A stretch of 64,000 nt of DNA from Hallella colorans. GTDB taxonomy: Bacteria; Bacteroidota; Bacteroidia; Bacteroidales; Bacteroidaceae. Below, one piece after another: positions 28,857 through 37,869 of this stretch. Location of the stretch: the NCBI RefSeq assembly GCF_003096815.1, contig NZ_QENY01000005.1, forward strand, positions 1-64,000, written 5' to 3'. Both the position numbers and the translations under genes were made by a program. The notes under the pieces were generated by a model, which searched no databases, was not told the DNA's origin, and saw only the letters and a program-made list of their open reading frames with translations. Position 1 is the stretch's first letter, and each line of letters begins with the position of its first letter.

Positions 28857-30718
28857 GTGATGTCATCCATCTTTTACCTGATTCCGTTGCCAATCAGATA
28901 GCGGCCGGCGAGGTGATACAACGACCGGCGTCTGTTATCAAGGAGCTGATGGAAAATGCCTTGGACGCTGACGCTAAGACGGTGGATGTGAGCGTGGTGG
29001 AGGCTGGTCGCACTTCCATCCAAGTGATAGATGATGGGAAAGGCATGTCCGAAACCGACGCTCGTTTGTCTTTTGAGCGCCACGCCACTTCCAAAATTCG
29101 CTTGGCCGACGATCTTTTCAACCTTCGAACAATGGGATTTAGGGGTGAGGCTTTGGCTTCTATCGCTGCCGTGGCACAGGTGCAACTAAAGACGCGCACG
29201 TGTAATGAGGAAATAGGAACGCAGCTGTCAATAGCCGGTTCGCGCTTTAAAGATCAGGAACCATGCGCTTGTCCCGTCGGTTCCAATTTCCTCATCGAAA
29301 ACTTGTTTTACAACGTGCCCGCGCGTAGGAAATTTCTCAAATCGAACAATACCGAGCTCAATCACATCATAACGGCGTTTCAACGTATAGCCCTTGTATA
29401 TCCAGAGGTGGCTTTCTCGTTAAGAAGCAACAACTCGGAGATGTTCAATCTCAGGGCTGGAGGTTTGCGCCAGCGCATTGTCGATATTTTTGGCAAACGT
29501 ATCAACCAAGATCTTTTGCCAGTCAACGTTGAGACATCCATGTGTGGTCTCAATGGATTTGTGGGCAAACCCGAGTCTGCTCGCAAAAAAGGGGTACACC
29601 AATATTTTTTTGTCAATGGCCGATACATGCGACATCCCTATTTTCACAAGGCTGTCACAACGGCTTTTGACCGGCTCGTGCCTCAAGGTGACCAAGTGTC
29701 TTATTTCCTTTATTTTGACGTGGATCCAAAGGATATCGATGTCAACATACATCCCACCAAAACCGAAATAAAATTTGAAAACGAGCAAGCCATCTGGCAA
29801 ATCGTTCTCGCTGCGGTCAAAGACGCTGTCGGTAGGTTTAACAATGTATCTACGATAGACTTTGATACCGAGGGTAAACCAGACATTCCGGTCTTTAATC
29901 CCAATAACCATGCGGAGGCGCCCAAGGTGGAATACAACCCCACTTACAACCCTTTTGACAGTATGCAGGCGCCTTGCTCCTATTCTTCAAAAGACCCCAA
30001 ACCATCTAAAGGTGATGCCGACCAAATTATACGCTCGCATATTCCAAGCCAATGGGAGCAACTCTATGACGACCTTGACACTGAGGGCGAGCGCCAACAT
30101 GACACACTGTTTCCCGAAACAGCGACCGAGACAGCTGATAGTCTCATAGCCGAGAAGTCGCCTGCACATTATCAATACAAGGGGCAATACATCATGACCG
30201 CTGTCAAATCTGGACTGATGGTCGTAGACCAACATCGTGCGCACATTCGTATCTTGTTCGATCACTATCAGAAACAACTTGCCACGCGAGCTGTGCACGC
30301 GCAGAAAATGCTTTTCCCCGATACCATCCAGTTGTCCGTGCAAGAAGACACGCTGTACCAAACCATAGCCGAGGAAGTTTCAGCCATGGGTTTTGAGCTT
30401 GCCAATCTTGGAGGCGGCACCTACGCTATCAATGCTATGCCCGAAGGGTTGGAGGGGGTAGATGTGCTATGTTTGCTACACAATATGCTCCAATCAGTGC
30501 AAGACAGAGGCGTCGCTGCTAATCAAGAGGTTTACGATACCATCGCGCTGAGCATGGCACGCGCCGCCGCAATACCTTACGGTCAAGTGCTAAGCAATGA
30601 TGAGATGGAAAATATCATCAACAATTTGTTTGTCTGTTCCAATGTGAACTACACCCCTGATGGAAAAAGCGTGCTATATATCTTAAAACAGAACGATATA
30701 GAGCAAATGTTGCGTTAA
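28853..30718 (+). CDS. mutL: DNA mismatch repair protein MutL
   Basis: MutL links mismatch recognition by MutS to strand removal. The 621-residue protein starts at ATG 28853 (MSDVIHLLPD). It has the GHKL ATPase motifs ELMENALDADA, DDGKGM, ATSKI and GFRGEALASI, and a C-terminal dimerisation domain. The endonuclease motif DQHAxxExxxxE is degenerate (VVDQHRAHIRILFDHY, with Ile and Asp at the acidic positions), and no CPHGRP motif is seen, so nicking activity is unlikely. Translation is coupled to the upstream small gene. Confidence 0.96.
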   Translation: MSDVIHLLPDSVANQIAAGEVIQRPASVIKELMENALDADAKTVDVSVVEAGRTSIQVIDDGKGMSETDARLSFERHATSKIRLADDLFNLRTMGFRGEALASIAAVAQVQLKTRTCNEEIGTQLSIAGSRFKDQEPCACPVGSNFLIENLFYNVPARRKFLKSNNTELNHIITAFQRIALVYPEVAFSLRSNNSEMFNLRAGGLRQRIVDIFGKRINQDLLPVNVETSMCGLNGFVGKPESARKKGVHQYFFVNGRYMRHPYFHKAVTTAFDRLVPQGDQVSYFLYFDVDPKDIDVNIHPTKTEIKFENEQAIWQIVLAAVKDAVGRFNNVSTIDFDTEGKPDIPVFNPNNHAEAPKVEYNPTYNPFDSMQAPCSYSSKDPKPSKGDADQIIRSHIPSQWEQLYDDLDTEGERQHDTLFPETATETADSLIAEKSPAHYQYKGQYIMTAVKSGLMVVDQHRAHIRILFDHYQKQLATRAVHAQKMLFPDTIQLSVQEDTLYQTIAEEVSAMGFELANLGGGTYAINAMPEGLEGVDVLCLLHNMLQSVQDRGVAANQEVYDTIALSMARAAAIPYGQVLSNDEMENIINNLFVCSNVNYTPDGKSVLYILKQNDIEQMLR

Positions 30719-30818
30719 ATTTTAAGCAAAATGGACAATACTTGTATAGAATAAAAATATTTCTTGATTTTTTTATTAAATTTGTGTACAAAAATCGCTT
30801 AGATTTAAAAAATATTAT

Positions 30819-30826
30819 TAACTTTG
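30819..30826 (+). promoter_or_regulatory. -7 promoter box of the first ompA gene
   Basis: TAACTTTG followed by C lies 64 bp upstream of the start codon. It separates this highly expressed type of gene from the mutL operon. Confidence 0.65.
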
Positions 30827-30890
30827 CCCGTGTAATAGTGTGCGATTCAATAAAAACGATATATATTTGATCATTAAAGAATAAAAGATT

Positions 30891-32057
30891 ATGAAAAAAC
30901 TGTTAATTGCACTGGCTTGCGCCGGTATGTTCACGGGTGCTAATGCTCAAGAGGCAACGCCTCAAAAGAAGTACAGTGTTGCTACCAATTCTTTTTGGAG
31001 CAATTGGTTTGTTCAATTAGGTGGTGACTACCATGCATGGTATCCAGACGAGGAGCATGGCCGTTTTGACAAACGCGCAGGTGTCTTCTCTGAAGATCGC
31101 CGTACATTTGGCGCTCATGTTGCCATAGGTAAGTGGTTCACTCCCGGTTTGGGACTCCGCACAAAGTTGCAGGCTTGGCAGGGCAAGAAGATTGCTCCTA
31201 AGAGCACTGGCGAGCGCGAAACATTCGACATGTGGATCCTGAACGAGCACATCATGTTCAACTTGAGCAACCTCCTCTGTGGCTACAATCCAAATCGTGT
31301 TTGGAATGTCATTGCTTTCGCTGGTGGTGGTGTGGCTCGTAACATGAGCGACAACCTCTATGCTATGCAGCTTAGCGCAGGTATCCAGTCTACATGGCGT
31401 CTTGGCAAACGTGCCAACTTCTATGTAGAAGCAGGCTGGAACCGTCTTGAGGAAGATTTCTCCTTGTATCAGGGCACTTCTTTGGCAGACACTCGTCTTA
31501 ACCGCGGATGGGAAGACAAAGACAACGACGTGTATGCCGAGGTTGGTTTGACTTTCAATCTTGGTACCGCCACTTGGGACAAGGTGCCAGATGTTGATGC
31601 TATCAAGGCCCTCTCTCAGAGCCAGATAGACGCTCTCAACGCACAGCTCAATGACGCTAATGCAGAGAACGCTCGCCTGAAGAACTTGCTGGCCAACCAG
31701 CCTAAGCAGGAAGCACCTAAGGCTGTTAAGGAGTTTGTTACCACTCCGGTATCTGTATTCTTCAACATCAACCGTACCGATATCGCCTCTCAAAAGGATC
31801 TTGTAAATGTTGCCGCTATTGCAAAATATGCAAAAGAAAACGGTAATAAGTTGCTCGTAAACGGTTATGCTGATAGCGCTACTGGTACTCCAGAGATTAA
31901 CCAAAGACTGTCTGAGGGTCGTGCCGCAACTGTTGCTGACGAGCTTGTTAAGATGGGCGTAGACCGTAGCAACATCACAACCGTAGGTCGTGGTGGTGTT
32001 GATGAGCTCTCTCCAATCTCATTCAACCGTCGTGCTACAGTTCAGGTTTCTGAGTAA
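30891..32057 (+). CDS. OmpA-family outer-membrane protein
   Basis: The 388-residue protein has a signal peptide (MKKLLIALACAGMFTGANAQ), an N-terminal beta-barrel of about 230 residues with the segment NLSNLLCGYNPNRVWN, a short helical linker, and a C-terminal OmpA peptidoglycan-binding domain at about 280-388 (LLVNGYADSATGT, then QRLSEGRAATV). It anchors the outer membrane to the cell wall. A strong terminator follows. It is a paralogue of the protein at 41768, sharing the NLSNL-x-x-G-x-NP-x-RV core. Codon use is strongly biased, as in abundant proteins. Confidence 0.93.
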   Translation: MKKLLIALACAGMFTGANAQEATPQKKYSVATNSFWSNWFVQLGGDYHAWYPDEEHGRFDKRAGVFSEDRRTFGAHVAIGKWFTPGLGLRTKLQAWQGKKIAPKSTGERETFDMWILNEHIMFNLSNLLCGYNPNRVWNVIAFAGGGVARNMSDNLYAMQLSAGIQSTWRLGKRANFYVEAGWNRLEEDFSLYQGTSLADTRLNRGWEDKDNDVYAEVGLTFNLGTATWDKVPDVDAIKALSQSQIDALNAQLNDANAENARLKNLLANQPKQEAPKAVKEFVTTPVSVFFNINRTDIASQKDLVNVAAIAKYAKENGNKLLVNGYADSATGTPEINQRLSEGRAATVADELVKMGVDRSNITTVGRGGVDELSPISFNRRATVQVSE

Positions 32058-32120
32058 CATCATCATTTTCTCCTAATTTTTTGACATAAAGTAATTAGGA
32101 GTTCCTAAGAATTACAAATT

Positions 32121-32152
32121 GAGCGCACCGTTTATCGGTGCGCTCTTTTTTT
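32121..32152 (+). terminator. Terminator after the first ompA gene
   Basis: GAGCGCACCG at 32121-32130 and CGGTGCGCTC at 32136-32145 form a perfect ten-base-pair stem with a TTTAT loop, followed by seven T. Confidence 0.93.
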
Positions 32153-32844
32153 ATTGAGGTGTGCAAGCTATTCGGGCCAAGTATGATAATGATATGACAA
32201 CTTTTCGTTTACATACTAATCCCATCGTGATTAGATACTAATCCTATCTCGTTTAGATACTAATCCCATCGTGATTAGATACTAATCGCATCTCGTTTAG
32301 ATACTAATCGCATCTCGTTTAGATACTAATCCCATCGTGATTAGATATTAATCGCATGGCGTTTAGATACTAACCACGTCGTAATTAGATACTAATCCCA
32401 AAGACTAACAGACTTTGATATGCTGGTTTTCGGTTTTGACATGCTGCGTTTAACCCCGAAAGGCAAAATCTTTAGCAAGAAAGGCGTTTCTGCTGATTGT
32501 TTCCTACTTCTATCTTGACACTTGCTCTGTTACGTTTCTGCATGCCATATCTGTGCAAACTCATGCTAAACACTGATTTTGGCAGGACTGTTTTTCTTGA
32601 ATTTATTTACAAATTTTTAAATAATGACAATTTAGTTTCAAGACGTTGGTAATCAGATAGAAATAAAATGTGTGGCTTGTACTCTTCCTAAAAATTTATA
32701 AGGGGATATAGTCGCTTTTGATAATGTTTTTTGTTAGCGCTAAATCGTGTGGTTCTTGGTGCTCGCATGAATGTATGAATGACAGATTTGTGGAGCGTAA
32801 TAAGTAATGATTTTTCATGTGGAAATAAAAAAAAGTTGCAAATA
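32153..32844. other. Gene-free region before the tRNA pair
   Basis: About 690 bp contain the nine-unit 22-bp array at 32208-32405 and an AT-rich stretch. I see no open reading frame of credible composition and no second array. Confidence 0.6.
32208..32405 (+). repeat. 22-bp tandem array C, nine near-identical units
   Basis: Nine contiguous units start every 22 bp from 32208. Most read A/T + TTAGATACTAATC followed by CCATCGTG or GCATCTCG. CTAATC in one unit and GATTAG across the junction to the next form an inverted repeat with a seven-base spacer. The last unit drifts. There are no spacers between units, so it is not a CRISPR. It is the most homogeneous member of the family also found at 3550, 12852, 50040 and 59210. 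Confidence 0.92.
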
Positions 32845-32876
32845 TTTGGTGGTGCAATATTTTAATTGTATCTTTG
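32845..32876 (+). promoter_or_regulatory. Consensus promoter of the tRNA-Val pair
   Basis: TTTG at 32845-32848 and TATCTTTG at 32869-32876 are separated by exactly 20 bp, a full match to the Bacteroidetes consensus. The tRNA gene starts 22 bp after the -7 box. Confidence 0.85.
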
Positions 32877-32897
32877 CACCCGCAATCCGAGTTACTC

Positions 32898-32972
32898 GGG
32901 CGTTTAGCTCAGCTGGTTTAGAGCATCTGCCTTACAAGCAGAGGGTCGGCGGTTCGAATCCGTCAACGCCCA
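32898..32972 (+). tRNA. tRNA-Val (anticodon TAC), copy 1
   Basis: The acceptor stem pairs GGGCGTT with AACGCCC. The D loop has AGCTCAG, the anticodon arm CTGCCTTACAAGCAG carries anticodon TAC, and the T arm has GGTTCGAATCC. The discriminator is A. CCA is not encoded (CTT follows). Confidence 0.97.
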
Positions 32973-33024
32973 CTTAGGGGTGTTTCCCTGTGGTCTTTCG
33001 GGGCTGCGGGGATTTTTTTTTAGA

Positions 33025-33099
33025 GGGCGTTTAGCTCAGCTGGTTTAGAGCATCTGCCTTACAAGCAGAGGGTCGGCGGTTCGAATCCGTCAACGCCCA
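33025..33099 (+). tRNA. tRNA-Val (anticodon TAC), copy 2
   Basis: The sequence is identical to the copy 52 bp upstream over 75 nucleotides, from GGGCGTT to the discriminator A. Here CCA follows at 33100-33102. The two probably share the promoter at 32845. Confidence 0.97.
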
Positions 33100-33240
33100 C
33101 CAATTAAAAAGTCTTACGACCACAACGGTTGTGAGACTTTGTCATATAGATGTGAGAGACTTTATGTGAGATATGATGGCATTAACTTATATTTACCAAA
33201 GATTTTAAGCCGAACTGCACATCATCTCGAATTTAATTCG

Positions 33241-33248
33241 TAAATTTG
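33241..33248 (+). promoter_or_regulatory. -7 promoter box of purB
   Basis: TAAATTTG followed by C lies 26 bp upstream of the purB start codon. Confidence 0.65.
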
Positions 33249-33274
33249 CATACATACAATACTTGTTATAATAT

Positions 33275-34621
33275 ATGAATCTTGATGTGTTGACCGCCAT
33301 CTCGCCTATCGATGGCCGTTATAGAGGAAAAACAGAACCTTTGGCAGACTATTTCTCAGAATTTGCACTTATAAAATATCGTGTGCGTGTAGAAATAGAA
33401 TATTTCATTACACTTTGTGAGTTGCCGTTGCCACAGCTTGCCAATTTCGACCACCATCTTTTCGATAAATTGCGCGCTATTTACCAACGCTTTGATGAAG
33501 TTAATGCACAGCGCGTGAAAGACATTGAGAAAATTACCAACCACGATGTGAAAGCGGTGGAATATTTCATCAAGGAGCAGTTTGATCAAATAGGTGGGCT
33601 CGACGACTTTAAAGAATTTATTCATTTCGGACTCACTTCGCAGGATATCAACAACACCAGCGTGCCACTTTCAGTCAAGGAGGCACTTGCTCACGTGTAC
33701 TATCCTTGTGTGGAAGAACTGATAAGCCAGCTCAAAACTTATGCGGATGAGTGGAAGAATGTCTCTATGTTGGCACGCACGCATGGCCAGCCTGCTTCGC
33801 CTACACGTTTGGGCAAAGAGATAATGGTCTATGTTTACAGGCTTACCGAGCAGCTCGACGACCTTAAAAAGGTGAAGTTGACGGCCAAGTTTGGTGGTGC
33901 CACAGGCAATTTCAACGCACACCATGTGGCTTATCCGAATATAGACTGGCGCAAATTTGGCAATGATTTTGTGGCCAACAAATTAGGTTTGCAGCGAGAG
34001 CAGTGGACAACCCAAATCAGCAACTACGATTTTATGGGTGCCGTGTTTGATGCCATGCGCCGCATCAATACCATCATCATCGATTTGGACCGCGATTTCT
34101 GGATGTATATTTCCATGGAGTATTTTAAGCAAAAGATCAAAGCTGGCGAGGTCGGGTCCAGTGCCATGCCACACAAGGTGAACCCAATAGATTACGAAAA
34201 CAGCGAGGGCAATCTTGGAATGGCCAATGCCGTGTTGCAATTCTTGGCTGCCAAACTGCCAGTAAGCCGTTTGCAAAGAGACTTGACAGACTCTACGGTG
34301 CTGCGTAACGTTGGCGTACCATTCGGTCATGGTGTCATTGCTATCAAGAGCACGCTGAAAGGGTTGAGAAAACTCATTCTTAATGAAGACAAGATGGCGC
34401 AAGACCTTGAAAACTCATGGGCTGTCGTGGCGGAGGCCATACAGACAGTTTTGCGCCGGGAGGGCTATCCGCATCCGTATGAGGCGTTGAAAGCGTTGAC
34501 CCGCACCAATGAGAAAATGACCAAGAGGACAATACACGATTTTATACAAACACTGAATGTCAGTGATGAGGTGAAAAAAGAATTGATGGCAATAACGCCA
34601 GAAAATTATACAGGTATTTAA
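33275..34621 (+). CDS. purB: Adenylosuccinate lyase
   Basis: PurB catalyses two fumarate-releasing steps of purine synthesis (SAICAR to AICAR and adenylosuccinate to AMP). The 448-residue protein has the superfamily signature GSSAMPHKVNPIDYENSEGN at about residues 293-312, the ARTHGQPASPT motif with a catalytic His, and the FGLTSQDINNT segment. It has its own promoter. The rluB-type gene follows 58 bp downstream. Confidence 0.97.
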   Translation: MNLDVLTAISPIDGRYRGKTEPLADYFSEFALIKYRVRVEIEYFITLCELPLPQLANFDHHLFDKLRAIYQRFDEVNAQRVKDIEKITNHDVKAVEYFIKEQFDQIGGLDDFKEFIHFGLTSQDINNTSVPLSVKEALAHVYYPCVEELISQLKTYADEWKNVSMLARTHGQPASPTRLGKEIMVYVYRLTEQLDDLKKVKLTAKFGGATGNFNAHHVAYPNIDWRKFGNDFVANKLGLQREQWTTQISNYDFMGAVFDAMRRINTIIIDLDRDFWMYISMEYFKQKIKAGEVGSSAMPHKVNPIDYENSEGNLGMANAVLQFLAAKLPVSRLQRDLTDSTVLRNVGVPFGHGVIAIKSTLKGLRKLILNEDKMAQDLENSWAVVAEAIQTVLRREGYPHPYEALKALTRTNEKMTKRTIHDFIQTLNVSDEVKKELMAITPENYTGI

Positions 34622-34679
34622 TTTTACAAAAATAGTATCATTTATTAACCATAGCCGAGAGGCTTAAAATGTTACAACT

Positions 34680-36158
34680 ATGACAGAAGATTTAGAGAAC
34701 AAGATTCAGGAGCAAAGATCAGAGCAGTATCAAGACAACGAGAGTGGCCGTGAAGGCTATGAGCGCAATTCAGATTATCAGAACGACTATCGTGAAGAAA
34801 ACTCACGGTCGCAACGGCCGCGCATCCATACTCAGCGGGCCTATAGCAGTGACCGTAACAACAATATGCAAGATCGGGGTGGGTTCCGTCCCGAGGGCTT
34901 CGGCGCCAATCTACAATCGGGAAGTGGCGAGCAGGGCCGCCCATCTTACAACAATTATCAGCCGCGTGGTGGCTATCAACCTCGCCAAGGAGGTTATCAA
35001 TCGCGTGGTTACCAGCAGCGTGAAGGCGGTTATCAGCAGCGTGATGGCGGCTATCAGCAGCGTCCCAATAATTATAACCGTCCGCGTTACAACAATAATG
35101 ATGGCGGCTATCAACAGCGTGAGGGCTACCAACCACGCGAAGGCTACCAGCCACGCACCGGTGGTTACCGTCCGCGCCAAGGTGGGTACGACCGCCAACA
35201 AGGTGGTTATCAACCACGCCAAAGTGGCTACGGTCGTCAGCAAGGTGGCTATCAGCCTCGCCCGGGAGGCTATGGCCGTCAGCAGGGTGGCTACCAGCCA
35301 CGCCAAGGTGGATACAATCGTTATCAGGGCGGTTATGATAGGCGTCCGGGTGGGTACGTGCCTCGTCAGGGTTATGACCCAGACGCAAAGTATAGCATGA
35401 AGAAACGCATAGAGTACAAGGAGGAACATATAGATCCAAACGAGCCGATTAGGCTAAACAGATACTTGGCTAACGCTGGCGTTTGCTCTCGGCGAGAAGC
35501 CGACGAGTTCATACAGGCTGGCGTGGTGGCGGTCAATGGTGAGATCGTTACAGAATTGGGCACGAAAGTGTTGCGTAGCGACGAGGTAAAATTCCGTGAC
35601 CAACTGGTGACTTTGGAGAAAAAAGTGTATGTGTTGCTCAACAAACCCAAAGACTATGTCACCACGAGTGACGACCCTCAACAGCGCAAGACGGTGATGG
35701 ACTTGGTGAAAGGGGCTTGCCCTGAGCGCATATACCCCGTGGGAAGATTGGACAGAAACACCACGGGAGTGCTTCTTTTGACGAACGATGGCGATTTGGC
35801 CAGCAAACTCACACACCCTAAATTCTTGAAGAAAAAAGTTTACCACGTGTTCCTCGATAAAAATGTGCCCGTAGAAGACCTGCAGAAAATAGCAGAGGGT
35901 GTCGAATTAGAAGACGGCGAGGTGCATGCTGACGCCATAGAATATGTTGACGAGTGCGAAAAGGCGCAGGTTGGCATTGAGATACACAGCGGTAAAAACC
36001 GTATTGTACGCCGTATCTTCGAGGCGTTGGGCTACCGTGTGATCAGACTTGATCGTGTACAGTTTGCCGGGCTGACCAAAAAGAATGTTCGTAGGGGCGA
36101 CTGGCGGTTCTTGACCGAACAGGAAGTAGACATGTTGAGAAGTGGAATGTACGAATAA
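34680..36158 (+). CDS. RluB-type pseudouridine synthase with Gly/Gln/Tyr/Arg-rich N-terminus
   Basis: The 492-residue protein has two parts. Residues about 75-240 are low complexity, built from many short repeats such as GGYQPRQ, GGYQQRD and GGYGRQQ. From about residue 255 there is an S4 RNA-binding domain (RLNRYLANAGVCSRREAD) and an RluB/RsuA-type synthase domain with the catalytic Asp in VGRLDRNTTG (about residue 357). The enzyme family converts uridine to pseudouridine in rRNA. Which site is modified is not known. The repeat part probably binds RNA or promotes self-association. Repetition in the DNA (34960-35360) also opens long false frames on both strands. Confidence 0.92.
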   Translation: MTEDLENKIQEQRSEQYQDNESGREGYERNSDYQNDYREENSRSQRPRIHTQRAYSSDRNNNMQDRGGFRPEGFGANLQSGSGEQGRPSYNNYQPRGGYQPRQGGYQSRGYQQREGGYQQRDGGYQQRPNNYNRPRYNNNDGGYQQREGYQPREGYQPRTGGYRPRQGGYDRQQGGYQPRQSGYGRQQGGYQPRPGGYGRQQGGYQPRQGGYNRYQGGYDRRPGGYVPRQGYDPDAKYSMKKRIEYKEEHIDPNEPIRLNRYLANAGVCSRREADEFIQAGVVAVNGEIVTELGTKVLRSDEVKFRDQLVTLEKKVYVLLNKPKDYVTTSDDPQQRKTVMDLVKGACPERIYPVGRLDRNTTGVLLLTNDGDLASKLTHPKFLKKKVYHVFLDKNVPVEDLQKIAEGVELEDGEVHADAIEYVDECEKAQVGIEIHSGKNRIVRRIFEALGYRVIRLDRVQFAGLTKKNVRRGDWRFLTEQEVDMLRSGMYE

Positions 36159-36179
36159 AATATTTATGTAAAAAATCGT

Positions 36180-36232
36180 GATATCGAGAATGTAATATGG
36201 CATACTACGTATGTTGGTTTACACTCGATATC
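36180..36232 (+). promoter_or_regulatory. Stem-loop 31 bp upstream of asnS
   Basis: GATATCGAG at 36180-36188 pairs perfectly with CTCGATATC at 36224-36232. Adjacent TGTAA and TTACA extend the stem after a two-base bulge. CATAC and GTATG at 36201-36213 form an apical hairpin. No T run follows, so it is not a simple terminator. It may be a cis-acting element for asnS or a small inverted-repeat element. Confidence 0.55.
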
Positions 36233-36263
36233 CAAATATAATATGGAAAGGCGATTATAGTTT

Positions 36264-37655
36264 ATGAAAAGAACAAAAGTGGTCGATGCGCTGTGCTGCA
36301 CCGATTTTGGAAAAGATATAACGGTAAAAGGATGGGTTCGGTCACATCGTAGTAGCAAGGCTGTGGATTTTATTGCCGTCAACGATGGCTCTACCATCAA
36401 AAATGTACAAGTGGTCATTAATCCCGAAAAGTTTGATGCAGACATGCTGAGGGGCATAACCACCGGAGCTTGTATACGAGCTACCGGAAAATTGGTGGAG
36501 AGTCAGGGCAAAGGTCAAACTTCAGAGATCCAAGCAGAAGACATCGAGGTGTATGGATTGTGCCCGAGCGACTATCCCATGCAGAAAAAAGGGCAGAGCT
36601 TTGAGTATATGCGCCAATACGGACACATGCGGCTTCGCACCAACACTTTTGGAGCGGTGTTCCGCATTCGCCATAATATGGCTATTGCCATACACAAGTA
36701 TTTCCATGATCATGGCTTCTATTATTTTCACACGCCAATCATCACGGCCAGCGACGCGGAGGGAGCCGGGGAGATGTTCCAAGTGACCACGCTCGACCTT
36801 GACCGTGTGGCTAAAAGTGGTCAAGTGGACTATGACCGGGATTTCTTTGGTAAGAAAACAAGTCTTACGGTAAGTGGACAGCTTGAGGGAGAGCTCGGTG
36901 CCACGGCGCTTGGGGCCATCTATACGTTTGGTCCCACCTTTCGTGCCGAGAATAGCAACACGCCCCGGCACTTGGCTGAATTTTGGATGATTGAGCCCGA
37001 GGTGGCGTTTATCGACCAAGAAGAGTTGATGGATCTTGAGGAAGATTTTATCAAGTACTGCGTGCGGTGGGCGCTGGACAATTGCAAGGACGACCTTGAG
37101 TTCTTGAACAAGATGATAGACAAGTCGCTTATCCAAACTTTGGAGTCGGTAGTTAAGGAAAGCTTCGTGCGCCTCACTTATACGGAGGGTCTCAATATCC
37201 TGCAAGAGGCGGTCAACAAAGGCCATAAGTTTGAGTTCCCGGTTACGGAATGGGGCATGGACCTTAGTAGCGAGCACGAGCGTTACCTTGTGGAGGAGCA
37301 TTTTAAGCGTCCTGTCATTATGACCGACTATCCTGCGGAGATCAAGGCTTTCTACATGAAGAGAAATGCCGATGGCAAGACCATGCAGGGCACCGATGTG
37401 CTGTTCCCGCGTATAGGTGAGATTATTGGCGGCTCAGTGCGTGAGGAAAATCTTGATAAACTTGTTCGTGAGATTGAGGATCGTGGCATGGATAAAAACT
37501 GCTATAATTGGTACTTGGATACCCGTAAATATGGATCTTGCCCACATGGCGGCTTCGGGTTAGGCTTCGAGCGGCTCATTCTCTTTGTGACGGGAATGCA
37601 AAACATTCGTGATGTCATTCCATTCGCAAGAACACCAAGAAATGCAGAGTTTTAA
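36264..37655 (+). CDS. asnS: Asparaginyl-tRNA synthetase
   Basis: AsnS charges tRNA-Asn. The 463-residue class IIb synthetase has an N-terminal OB-fold anticodon-binding domain ([22 protein letters not shown]), motif 2 in [22 protein letters not shown]-like sequence (about residues 228-248), and motif 3 with [13 protein letters not shown] near the C-terminus. It lies downstream of a conspicuous stem-loop and has no TAnnTTTG box close by, so it may be read from the upstream gene. Confidence 0.96.
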   Translation: MKRTKVVDALCCTDFGKDITVKGWVRSHRSSKAVDFIAVNDGSTIKNVQVVINPEKFDADMLRGITTGACIRATGKLVESQGKGQTSEIQAEDIEVYGLCPSDYPMQKKGQSFEYMRQYGHMRLRTNTFGAVFRIRHNMAIAIHKYFHDHGFYYFHTPIITASDAEGAGEMFQVTTLDLDRVAKSGQVDYDRDFFGKKTSLTVSGQLEGELGATALGAIYTFGPTFRAENSNTPRHLAEFWMIEPEVAFIDQEELMDLEEDFIKYCVRWALDNCKDDLEFLNKMIDKSLIQTLESVVKESFVRLTYTEGLNILQEAVNKGHKFEFPVTEWGMDLSSEHERYLVEEHFKRPVIMTDYPAEIKAFYMKRNADGKTMQGTDVLFPRIGEIIGGSVREENLDKLVREIEDRGMDKNCYNWYLDTRKYGSCPHGGFGLGFERLILFVTGMQNIRDVIPFARTPRNAEF

Positions 37656-37737
37656 TCCCACCTTATTATATATAGCACCCAAAATTCATGGAGATGCGTT
37701 TAAAATAATAGATTTTGCGAAAAAAAATATAGAAATA

Positions 37738-37769
37738 CTTGCAAGTTTATTAAAATATGTCTATTTTTG
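37738..37769 (+). promoter_or_regulatory. Promoter of the large lipoprotein operon
   Basis: TATTTTTG at 37762-37769 (followed by C) is preceded 20 bp upstream by CTTG at 37738-37741, three of four matches to the -33 box. The leader to the start codon at 37870 is about 95 bases and very AT-rich. Confidence 0.65.
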
Positions 37770-37869
37770 CAGAGTAGTCATAATCCTTTTTATGGGGGAA
37801 CTATGTCTTATAGAGAATATAAAGCATGTAATATATTAAATAGGTTTAATTTTTTAATTTTAATTTCGT

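Noticed and set aside
32208-32405. CRISPR array
   Set aside because: The 22-bp units follow each other directly without spacers, units differ from each other, and no cas gene is in the window.
34678-35439. Long antisense and alternative-frame reading frames over the rluB-type gene
   Set aside because: They arise from the repetitive codons of the Gly/Gln/Tyr/Arg tail. They encode biased His/Asp/Cys or Ile/Val/Thr sequence and have no start signals.
36180-36232. T-box riboswitch or terminator before asnS
   Set aside because: There is no T-box sequence, specifier loop or T run. I keep it only as an unexplained stem-loop.
37609-37839. A 76-codon frame overlapping the asnS end
   Set aside because: It starts within asnS and is AT-rich with no domain. 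The promoter of the next operon lies inside it.
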